From CAZJYC01 sp964550165 (GTDB lineage: Bacteria > Acidobacteriota > Aminicenantia > Aminicenantales > Aminicenantaceae): DNA of 6,003 bases. The DNA lies in NCBI GenBank assembly GCA_964550165.1, contig CAZJYC010000110.1, positions 1 to 6,003 on the forward strand, given 5' to 3'. The notes under the pieces are model-generated. The model was not told where the DNA came from, did not search any database, and was given only the letters and a program-made list of their open reading frames with translations. The stretch's first letter is position 1. The number at the start of each line of letters is the position of its first letter. Shown in pieces: positions 1-4,877 of this stretch. The position numbers were made by a program, and so were the translations under genes.

Positions 1-391
1 CCCACTCTTCCGAGCGGGTGGAGACCTCAAGCTTGATAGAAAAGGGCTTGGGAAGATAGTCTTCGCTGACCTTGAACAGGGCAAAAAGAGTGAAGCGTTT
101 GGCCCGAGCTTCCACCAGCGTAACACGAGGCGATCCCTTGCTCAGCGTTCCCGACACGAAAACGAATGTCTCGGTTGGAATAGGAGCGATGGCCGAGAAA
201 TCCAGGTCGTCAGAGAAGCGAGGCGAGCCATGGGCCAGCCGCAGTGCAGTCCCGCCTTTGAAGACCAGATTGCTTCCCAGGCGGCTCTCGAGAAGCCCGC
301 GCAGAAAAGACAACTCGTACTCCTCCCGGACAACGTGTTCTATAGCGATTTTTAATCTCTGCGCAAAGCTTTCTGCCAGACGTTGATCCAT
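1..391 (-). CDS. AbiEii/AbiGii-type nucleotidyltransferase toxin, N-terminal part (runs off left edge)
   Basis: Reading leftward from the ATG at 391 gives 130 uninterrupted codons to the window edge; the C-terminal part is outside. Around residues 44-66 is the family hallmark: FKGGTALRLAHG followed by SDDLDFS. K45-G46-G47-T48 is the nucleotide-binding loop and D62/D64 form the Asp-x-Asp metal site of the DUF1814/AbiEii nucleotidyltransferase fold. Proteins of this family are toxins of AbiE-like systems; characterised relatives (MenT) transfer nucleotides to tRNA. The usual partner is an AbiEi antitoxin encoded just upstream, but only about 37 nt separate the predicted transcription start from this ATG, so no antitoxin fits there. 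A partner could lie downstream, outside the window. The ribosome binding site is weak (GAACGAG). Family assignment is strong; toxicity and target are inferred. Confidence 0.87.
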   Translation of the reverse strand, partial: MDQRLAESFAQRLKIAIEHVVREEYELSFLRGLLESRLGSNLVFKGGTALRLAHGSPRFSDDLDFSAIAPIPTETFVFVSGTLSKGSPRVTLVEARAKRFTLFALFKVSEDYLPKPFSIKLEVSTRSEEW

Positions 392-407
392 ATCTCGTTC
401 AATGTTA

Positions 408-425
408 CTTAACAAATATGTTAAG
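408..425. promoter_or_regulatory. Palindrome in the toxin-gene leader, candidate operator
   Basis: CTTAAC and GTTAAG form a perfect 6-bp inverted repeat around a 6-nt AT centre. It lies immediately downstream of the predicted start of transcription of the leftward AbiEii-type gene, where a bound repressor would block initiation. AbiE-type systems are known to autoregulate through inverted repeats at the promoter. No regulator for this site is encoded in the window, so its use as an operator is inference. Confidence 0.5.
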
Positions 426-434
426 TTTCGATGA

Positions 435-463
435 ATTATAAATTAAACGGTCAAGCCTGTCAA
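435..463 (-). promoter_or_regulatory. Consensus sigma-70-type promoter for the AbiEii-type gene
   Basis: On the minus strand TTGACA (463-458) is followed after exactly 17 nt by TATAAT (440-435). Both hexamers match the sigma-70 consensus perfectly at the ideal spacing. Transcription would start near 428, giving a leader of about 37 nt before the toxin ATG at 391. A promoter this strong in front of a toxin gene suggests that it is normally held down, in line with the adjoining palindrome. Confidence 0.82.
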
Positions 464-492
464 GGTCTTAGTTTTTGACTTTTGCACAAGAG

Positions 493-520
493 AGCGGTTC
501 TGCGAACCGCTTTTTTTATT
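493..520 (+). terminator. Rho-independent terminator pointing right
   Basis: AGCGGTTC (493-500) and GAACCGCT (504-511) form a perfect 8-bp stem with a 3-nt loop, followed by a run of T residues (511-517) and a further TT. The T tract is on the plus-strand side only. No rightward gene lies before it in the window; the neighbour to the left is transcribed leftward. It may end a transcript whose gene has been lost or displaced, act as an attenuator in a leader of the atp run, or shield that run from antisense read-through. Confidence 0.8.
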
Positions 521-539
521 TTGGGGAGACAATTGTGGT

Positions 540-776
540 ATGATGGGAAGGCTCATGGCGGCTAAATTACCTTCGAAAGTCGATTTCCGGAGGATTGCGG
601 AGTTGAGCTCTTTAGTGCTCATGCTTCCGTCGTCGATCGCGGTGGGGCTTTTCTTAGGGTACTGGCTTGATAAGTTATTCGGCACCGATCCCTGGCTGTT
701 GATTGTCTTCCTGCTCCTAGGTATAGCCTCCGGCTTCTACAGCCTGATTAGGGGATTAAACAAGTTTAAGGATTAG
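540..776 (+). CDS. atpZ: AtpZ/AtpI-type small accessory protein of F-type ATP synthase
   Basis: A 78-residue protein with two predicted membrane helices (about residues 22-46 and 50-70) joined by a tight turn. The pattern G-Y-W-L-D-K (40-45), then T-D-P-W and L-L-L-G-I-A-S-G-F, is typical of the 'ATPase gene 1' (AtpZ/AtpI) family, short membrane proteins encoded at the head of ATP synthase operons and linked to Mg2+/Ca2+ transport or c-ring assembly. The ATG at 540 is preceded by GGGGAG (523-528), a somewhat distant ribosome binding site. ATGs at 543 and 555 are alternatives; the last has GGGAAGG very close before it. It is the first gene of the atp run, 90 nt before the next one. The symbol follows family naming. 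Confidence 0.83.
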   Translation: MMGRLMAAKLPSKVDFRRIAELSSLVLMLPSSIAVGLFLGYWLDKLFGTDPWLLIVFLLLGIASGFYSLIRGLNKFKD

Positions 777-838
777 TAAAAAATATATGGGATTAATTTG
801 TCGCTCTACTCCTGGCAATAAGAGTAATGTTATTTTAT

Positions 839-873
839 GGATTGCTCCGGCACAGAGTGCCTCGCAATGACAG
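839..873. repeat. Hairpin-forming dispersed-repeat-like element at the atpI start
   Basis: GGCAC (849-853) and GTGCC (857-861) pair around a 3-nt loop, and outer arms ATTGC (841-845) and GCAAT (864-868) extend the stem across a small internal loop. The edges GGATTGCT and CGCAATGACAG resemble the ends of a palindromic element found in many copies in diverse bacterial genomes (GTCATTGCGAG...GCAATCC type). Only one copy is in this window, so membership of that repeat class rests on recognition. Confidence 0.55.
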
Positions 874-1286
874 AAGAAGAGAGGATTCTGAGGCGGATTC
901 CGCTGGAGATTGCGGGCCTTGCCTTGCTGATGGCGCTTGTTTCCCTCTTTTTCTTCTCTCCCTTAACATCCCTGTTCATCCTCGCCGGCGGAGCGCTCGC
1001 TGCCCTGGGCTTCGTCTGGCTCAAGCAAAGCATTTCAAAGATGTTTCTGGTGAAAAATGAGAAAAAAGGGGACTGTCCCCTTTTTTCTGACAGAAAAAAG
1101 GCCCTTCGCTCCAGCCTCCTCCTCTACGGCCTCCGCCTTGTGTTGATTCTTGCCGTCTTTTTTATTATAATTTTTCTCTTTTCAAGAAAGATCATAGCTT
1201 TTGCAGCCGGATTTTCAGCGATACTTCCTGTTTTTCTGGTTGAGGCAGCAATTGCACTCGCGCGGATGAAACAATGGAAGAGTTAG
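867..1286 (+). CDS. atpI: ATP synthase protein I-like membrane protein
   Basis: From the ATG at 867 this is a 139-residue protein with four hydrophobic stretches (about 13-30, 33-52, 82-105, 108-130). Two helical hairpins are separated by a basic cytoplasmic loop. The size, the four-helix layout and the place directly before atpB fit the AtpI (ATP synthase I) family, which assists c-ring assembly. The frame is open back to an ATG at 837, but the extra ten residues would be encoded by a hairpin repeat, and the segment starting MTEEERILRR looks like a natural N-terminus. Residues 66-73 (KKGDCPLF) in the loop are encoded by a palindrome that has a second copy near 4352. The last 13 nt overlap atpB. 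Sequence conservation in this family is low, so the name rests partly on context. Confidence 0.72.
   Translation: MTEEERILRRIPLEIAGLALLMALVSLFFFSPLTSLFILAGGALAALGFVWLKQSISKMFLVKNEKKGDCPLFSDRKKALRSSLLLYGLRLVLILAVFFIIIFLFSRKIIAFAAGFSAILPVFLVEAAIALARMKQWKS
1062..1086. repeat. Perfect 25-nt palindrome inside atpI (copy 1)
   Basis: Six A residues plus GGGGAC, a central T (1074), then GTCCCC plus six T residues make two exact 12-nt arms. A copy with one arm mismatch lies at 4352-4376. The element lies in frame in the loop between membrane helices 2 and 3 of the AtpI-like protein. Its GC stem followed by T residues also resembles an intrinsic terminator in both directions. Similar GGGGACAGTCCCC repeats are scattered in various bacterial genomes; whether this is a mobile REP-like unit is inference. 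Confidence 0.8.
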
Positions 1287-2020
1287 AACACGGCTTATTC
1301 ATCGTCGACCTCTTTAACAAAATCTTCGGGAAGCCCCTTGCCGCCCTGCTCGGCCTCGCCGGAATCCAGGTCAAAGACCCTGCCCATCTTGTCCCGGATT
1401 ACATCGTCATGAGCCTGATCGTGGCCGTCGCTCTCATCCTCTTCTTCGGGCTCGCCTCTCGAAAGCTCAAACTCATCCCATCCAAACTCCAGAGCATCCT
1501 CGAGCTCGTCATCCAGGCTTTTGAGAGCCTCCTGGTGGAAATCATCGGAGAGAGGGGAAAGAAATACCTGCCCATGATCGCCACCATCGGTCTTTTTATC
1601 TTCTTTTGCAACCTCCTTGGACTGGTCCCCGGATTCATGTCGCCGACCAGCAAGCTCAACGTCACCGTCGGCTGCGCCCTGACTGTCTTTGTTTACTACC
1701 ACTGGCAGGGTATCAGGTCCCAGGGACTGTTCAAATATCTCAAGCATTTCACCGGCCCCATTCCCCTTCTGGCGCCGCTCATGCTGCCCATCGAAATCAT
1801 CAGCCATTTTTCCCGCCCGGTCTCCCTCTCCGTCCGTCTTTTCGGCAACATCTTCGCCGAAGAGCTGCTCATCGTGGTCATCGCCTCCATCATCCCCTTC
1901 TTCCTTCCGCTGCCGTTCATGGCCATTGCCATTTTCACCGCGACCATCCAGGCTTTTGTCTTTGTCCTGCTGGCGTGCATCTACATCGGGGGAGCTGTGG
2001 CCCACGAGGAAGAACATTAA
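1274..2020 (+). CDS. atpB: F-type ATP synthase Fo subunit a
   Basis: A 248-residue polytopic membrane protein forming the ion half-channels beside the c-ring. The signature SVRLFGNIFAEELL contains the essential arginine (R188, equivalent to E. coli aR210), and E197 matches E. coli E219. The late helix IQAFVFVLLACIYI carries Q226, matching E. coli Q252. NLLGLVPGF (113-121) is another family block. R181 takes the place of the lysine found seven residues before the key arginine in E. coli, so the positive charge is kept. Length is normal to slightly short for the family. The ATG at 1274 overlaps the end of atpI by 13 nt, suggesting translational coupling. It is followed 16 nt later by atpE. Confidence 0.97.
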   Translation: MEELEHGLFIVDLFNKIFGKPLAALLGLAGIQVKDPAHLVPDYIVMSLIVAVALILFFGLASRKLKLIPSKLQSILELVIQAFESLLVEIIGERGKKYLPMIATIGLFIFFCNLLGLVPGFMSPTSKLNVTVGCALTVFVYYHWQGIRSQGLFKYLKHFTGPIPLLAPLMLPIEIISHFSRPVSLSVRLFGNIFAEELLIVVIASIIPFFLPLPFMAIAIFTATIQAFVFVLLACIYIGGAVAHEEEH

Positions 2021-2024
2021 CTTT

Positions 2025-2032
2025 AGAGGAGG
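2025..2032 (+). promoter_or_regulatory. Strong ribosome binding site of atpE
   Basis: AGAGGAGG lies 4 nt before the ATG at 2037 and is the best Shine-Dalgarno match in the atp run. It fixes the start of atpE and suits the need for about ten or more c subunits per complex. Confidence 0.8.
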
Positions 2033-2036
2033 AAGA

Positions 2037-2390
2037 ATGAGAAAGAACCTCAAAGCTTTTGGACTCTTACTCTTTTTTCTGGCGCTGGCGGCCATGCCCC
2101 TTTTAGCCCAGGAGGCACAGCCAGCCGGGCTCAGCGACCAAAGAGCTTCCCTTTTCAAGCTGTCGCTCATCGTTGGCGGAGCGATCATCACCATTGCCTC
2201 GGCGGTCGGCGCTTTCTGCCAGGCCAAAGCCATAAGCGCTGCCTGCGAGGGTATCTCCCGCAATCCCGCTTCCGGACCGTTTATCCGCTTCCTTCTCATC
2301 TTCGGTCTGGTTCTGATCGAAACACTGGTCATCTACGCCCTGCTCATCACCATCATCGTCCTTATGGTTCAATGGGGCAAATACGTCTGA
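2037..2390 (+). CDS. atpE: F-type ATP synthase Fo subunit c with N-terminal signal-like leader
   Basis: A 117-residue hairpin proteolipid; typical c subunits are about 75-90 residues. The extra length is an N-terminal leader of basic residues, a hydrophobic stretch and an A-Q-E-A site near residue 25, like a cleavable signal peptide. Helix 1 (about 42-70) leads to the polar loop SRNP (74-77, R75). Helix 2 (about 83-111) holds the ion-binding carboxylate E95 in LVLIETLVIY. Aligned on the loop and on E95, Q62, T96 and Y100 fall at the Q32, S66 and Y70 positions of the Ilyobacter/Propionigenium Na+-binding site, while the V63 position is L93. Na+ coupling is therefore possible but not shown. A strong AGAGGAGG site fixes the start. 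Confidence 0.93.
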   Translation: MRKNLKAFGLLLFFLALAAMPLLAQEAQPAGLSDQRASLFKLSLIVGGAIITIASAVGAFCQAKAISAACEGISRNPASGPFIRFLLIFGLVLIETLVIYALLITIIVLMVQWGKYV

Positions 2391-2400
2391 AGAAGGTTTG

Positions 2401-3279
2401 ATGAGATTTCCTGTCTTCGACATTTTAAAAACAACGGTCAAAAGGTTTAACGAAGACAGGTGCGGAACTTACGCCATCACCATATCCTATTTCGCCGTCC
2501 TCTGCGCCATTCCGCTCGTCTCCCTTTTTGTCTTTGCCACCACCCGCATTCTGGGCGACTCCGAAATCGCTGTGCGCAGCCTCAATTTCTTCTCCGAGGA
2601 ATTCTTTGCCAAGCTCGACCCCTACTTTTTCAACCGCGTCCAGTACATCTCCCGGAACATCACCAACCTGGGCTGGTTCGGGCTGGTCGGCTCTCTCATC
2701 GCCGCCAGCTTCCTTTTTTCGAACCTGATCTATTCCCTCAACTTTATCTTCAAAGCCAACTACCAGAGATCGTTCTTTTACAGCCGGTTGATGGAGTATC
2801 TCATCATGTTCACCCTCGGCATCATCATGCTCATCTCGCTCTTCATCACCATTATCTGGACGGCCATCCACCGGGCGATCCGGGAAAGCCCGTTTGTCGC
2901 CGACCACATCAATCCTGACCTTGTCTCTCTCGTGAATAACTTCTTCATCCAGTACCTTCTTCCTTTTGCCCTGACTTTTCTTGTTTTCTATGCCCTCTAT
3001 AAATTCATCCCGGAGGTCAGGGTGCACACGCGGGCCGCAGCTCCGGCGGCGGCGATCGCAACTCTGCTCTGGGAAATATTCAAAAGAATCTTTGCCTTTT
3101 ATGTGGCCCATTTCTCGGCCATCGGGATTGTCCTTTCCAGGCTGCTGCAGGGCGCTCTGACCTCGATCATCTTTTTCCTGCTGTGGGTTTCTTTCTCCAT
3201 GGTCATCGTTCTGTGGGGGGCAGAGCTGGCTGCGGTCCTGAATGAGAGAATCGATGCCAGAGAAGCAGCCAGAGCTTGA
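2401..3279 (+). CDS. YihY/BrkB-family integral membrane protein
   Basis: A 292-residue protein with about six predicted membrane segments. It has the YihY/BrkB (UPF0761) pattern: an N-terminal block CGTYAITISYFAVLCAIPL (21-39), the mid block FYALYKFIPEVRV (196-208), and the C-terminal LLWVSFSMVIVLWGAEL (260-276) with the conserved W-G-A-E-L. The biochemical function of this family is not firmly established; the old name 'ribonuclease BN' is a misassignment and should not be used. The ATG at 2401 is preferred over the TTG at 2398 because AGAAGG (2391-2396) sits directly before it. It begins 10 nt after atpE and overlaps lpxD by 38 nt, so it is almost certainly cotranscribed with both. Confidence 0.88.
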   Translation: MRFPVFDILKTTVKRFNEDRCGTYAITISYFAVLCAIPLVSLFVFATTRILGDSEIAVRSLNFFSEEFFAKLDPYFFNRVQYISRNITNLGWFGLVGSLIAASFLFSNLIYSLNFIFKANYQRSFFYSRLMEYLIMFTLGIIMLISLFITIIWTAIHRAIRESPFVADHINPDLVSLVNNFFIQYLLPFALTFLVFYALYKFIPEVRVHTRAAAPAAAIATLLWEIFKRIFAFYVAHFSAIGIVLSRLLQGALTSIIFFLLWVSFSMVIVLWGAELAAVLNERIDAREAARA

Positions 3280-4315
3280 AAAGCAGCCTCTGCGCCTGAC
3301 CGTGGAGGAAATCGCCCGGCTCCTTGAATGCCCCTTCCAAGGGGACGGGAAGACCGAGATCCGGGGAGTCTCGACCCTGGAGAAGGCCAGAGAGGGAGAC
3401 CTGGTTTTTCTCGCCCAGACAAAATACCGCCCGCTTCTTGAGGCGAGCAAAGCCTCTGCGGCCATCATTCCGGCTGGCGAGGCTTACGAGAGAATCCCGG
3501 TCATCAACGCCGAAAATTCCCATCTCGCTTTTATCCAGATTGTCCGGCTTTTTCACAAGCCCCTGCGGCCTGAGCCTGGAATCCATCCCACGGCCGTTGT
3601 CTCGCCTTCGGCCCGGCTCGGGAAAGATGTTTCTGTCGGGGCGTTTGCCTGTGTCGGCGATGATGTGGAAATAGGGGAAAAAACAATCATCTTCCCCTTT
3701 GCCGCCATCTATCCAGAGGTGAAGATCGGGGAGGAGACCGTCATCCACTCCCATGTCTCCATCCGGGAAAGGGTCAGAATCGGCAGCCAGGTCATCATCC
3801 ACAACGGCGCTGTCATCGGCTCGGACGGCTTTGGCTATCTTCAGGCCAAAGACCGCTCTCACATCAAAATCCCCCAGGTGGGAACAGTGGTCATCGAGGA
3901 TGACGTCGAGATAGGAGCGAACACGACCATCGACCGCGCCGCGCTTGGGGAGACGGTCATCCGGAAAGGGGTCAAGATCGACAACCTGGTCATGATCGCC
4001 CATAATATCGAGATCGGAGAGAACAGCATCCTTGCCGCCCAGGTGGGAATCGCCGGCAGCTCAAAAGTAGGGAAGAATGTCTTCATGGGCGGACAGGTTG
4101 GCGTGTCCGACCACGTGACCATCGGCGACAACGTCATCATCGCCGCCAAGTCAGGAGTGTCCAACGACGTGCCTGACGGCGCCATCGTCGCCGGCTACCC
4201 CCATCTCGATATCCGGCAATGGCGCAAGACGCGGGCCATCCTGCCCCAGCTCTACGACCTGGCCAAGGACATCAAAAGGCTGAAGAAGAAGCTCGAAGAA
4301 CTCGATAAAAAATAA
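3242..4315 (+). CDS. lpxD: UDP-3-O-(3-hydroxyacyl)glucosamine N-acyltransferase
   Basis: A 357-residue cytoplasmic enzyme that adds the second 3-hydroxyacyl chain, from acyl carrier protein, to UDP-3-O-acylglucosamine in lipid A synthesis. An N-terminal uridine-binding domain (about 17-110, with TLEKAREGDLVFL) precedes a left-handed beta-helix of hexapeptide repeats (about 114-318). Diagnostic blocks are IGSDGFGY (192-199), IGANTTIDR (224-232) and NLVMIAHN (248-255) with catalytic H254, equivalent to E. coli H239. The C-terminus is a charged helix (about 336-357) as in E. coli LpxD. Start 3242 has a poor ribosome binding site; ATG 3254, preceded by GAGAG, is an equally possible start. It is unusual in following Fo genes rather than sitting with fabZ, lpxA and lpxB. 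It shows that the host makes lipid A-type lipopolysaccharide. Confidence 0.96.
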   Translation: MRESMPEKQPELEKQPLRLTVEEIARLLECPFQGDGKTEIRGVSTLEKAREGDLVFLAQTKYRPLLEASKASAAIIPAGEAYERIPVINAENSHLAFIQIVRLFHKPLRPEPGIHPTAVVSPSARLGKDVSVGAFACVGDDVEIGEKTIIFPFAAIYPEVKIGEETVIHSHVSIRERVRIGSQVIIHNGAVIGSDGFGYLQAKDRSHIKIPQVGTVVIEDDVEIGANTTIDRAALGETVIRKGVKIDNLVMIAHNIEIGENSILAAQVGIAGSSKVGKNVFMGGQVGVSDHVTIGDNVIIAAKSGVSNDVPDGAIVAGYPHLDIRQWRKTRAILPQLYDLAKDIKRLKKKLEELDKK

Positions 4316-4351
4316 AAATGAACATCATTTCTCAAAATGCAAATTTAAGAA

Positions 4352-4376
4352 AAAAAATGGGACTGTCCCCTTTTTT
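4352..4376. repeat. Palindrome copy 2 between lpxD and hicB, possible bidirectional terminator
   Basis: GGGAC (4359-4363), central T, GTCCC (4365-4369), with an A tract to the left and T6 (4371-4376) to the right. It is the same unit as 1062-1086 except for T in place of G at 4358. It lies 36 nt after the lpxD stop and 8 nt after the hicB stop, between convergent genes. A stem of 5 GC-rich pairs extended by A-T pairs, with T tracts on both strands, could end transcription from both sides. Confidence 0.72.
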
Positions 4377-4384
4377 GATTGGTT

Positions 4385-4600
4385 TCAGATTGTTACTTCA
4401 ATAAATTCAACTCTTGTAGATGGTTCAGGAATAGAAAGTCCCTCTTTCTTCATCCCCTCAATGTGGAATAGAATTGCCTGTTTAATCCTATTAACTGTTT
4501 CCTCTATGGTTTTTCCTGTAGCAACACATCCCGGCAAGTCAGGGCAGTAGGCTGAGTAATTTTTATTAGCTTTTTCTATAATAACTGTGTATTTTAGCAT
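4385..4600 (-). CDS. hicB: HicB-family antitoxin (short form)
   Basis: A 71-residue protein with the HicB partial RNase H-like fold: an N-terminal strand MLKYTVIIEK, then YSAYCPDLPGCVATGKTIEETVNRIKQAI (15-43), whose D-L-P-G-C and G-x-T-x-E-E blocks are hallmarks. The C-terminal tail (about 60-71) ends in a short strand; there is no helix-turn-helix or ribbon-helix-helix domain as in longer HicBs, so this protein may not bind its own operator. It is expected to neutralise HicA by covering its active site. The ATG at 4600 is preceded by GAGGAGG (4609-4615), which overlaps the hicA stop codon, so the antitoxin should be efficiently translated. The gene is much more AT-rich than the flanking lpxD and trxB. 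Confidence 0.92.
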   Translation of the reverse strand: MLKYTVIIEKANKNYSAYCPDLPGCVATGKTIEETVNRIKQAILFHIEGMKKEGLSIPEPSTRVEFIEVTI

Positions 4601-4613
4601 TTTGGTTGCCTCC

Positions 4614-4799
4614 TCATTTCAATTCTGCTTGCTTTAAGATGCTATCTAACGTTCCTCTGGCAAGATCATCGTTCAAATGTCCGGCAATAGTCACAAGCCC
4701 CTTCTTAACCGGGTGTTTGAATTGTCTGTGACTTCCTTTCGTTCTATCCAAATACCACCCATCTTTTTTTATTAATTTTATTACTTCTTTTACTTTCAT
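4614..4799 (-). CDS. hicA: HicA-family mRNA interferase toxin
   Basis: A 61-residue double-stranded-RNA-binding-domain-like protein. The catalytic motif G-S-H (22-24, H24) lies in TKGSHRQFKHP, after the usual helix KEVIKLIKKDGW. The C-terminal part HLNDDLARGTLDSILKQAEL matches the family's closing helix. HicA toxins cleave mRNAs during translation. Toxin precedes antitoxin, the common order for hicAB, with a 13-nt gap. All expected catalytic features are present, so it looks intact. It has its own promoter in the gap after trxB and is AT-rich compared with its neighbours, suggesting horizontal acquisition. Confidence 0.93.
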   Translation of the reverse strand: MKVKEVIKLIKKDGWYLDRTKGSHRQFKHPVKKGLVTIAGHLNDDLARGTLDSILKQAELK

Positions 4800-4840
4800 G
4801 AACCACTTTGAAAATGGCCTTTCTTCTCACTGGAACTTTT

Positions 4841-4875
4841 TGATTCATTATAATCAATCACAATATTAGAATCAA
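4841..4875 (-). promoter_or_regulatory. hicAB promoter with overlapping inverted repeat
   Basis: On the minus strand TTGATT (4875-4870) is followed after 17 nt by a perfect TATAAT (4852-4847). TGATT (4841-4845) and AATCA (4852-4856) form an inverted repeat spanning the -10 box, and AATCA recurs at 4856-4860 and 4871 onwards as AATCAA. This is where a toxin-antitoxin repressor would bind. The promoter sits directly after the trxB stop. No clear terminator lies between trxB and hicA, so read-through from trxB is also possible. Confidence 0.65.
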
Positions 4876-4877
4876 AC

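Noticed and set aside
72..386. Plus-strand open frame of 104 codons over the toxin gene
   Set aside because: It lies antisense to the clear AbiEii-type reading frame and has a basic, serine-rich translation with no family match that I recognise.
475..503. TTGACT at 475 as a -35 box for a plus-strand promoter
   Set aside because: The -10 position would fall inside the terminator hairpin and shows no TATAAT-like sequence.
536..544. TGGTATGAT as an extended -10 promoter for the atp run
   Set aside because: It overlaps the best start codons of atpZ at 540 and 543, has no -35 element at the right distance, and would leave almost no leader before the ATG at 555.
837..866. ATG at 837 as the start of atpI
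   Set aside because: The ten added residues are encoded by a hairpin repeat, and the protein from 867 begins like a normal AtpI. It remains possible but less likely.
1295..2332. Long open frame on the minus strand (345 codons) opposite atpB and atpE
   Set aside because: The translation is highly charged, rich in D, E, G and K with no recognisable domain, as expected from the complement of GC-rich membrane-protein codons. atpB and atpE on the other strand are unambiguous.
2425..3468. Long open frame on the minus strand (347 codons) opposite yihY and the start of lpxD
   Set aside because: Same low-complexity charged composition and no family features. It is a shadow of the plus-strand genes.
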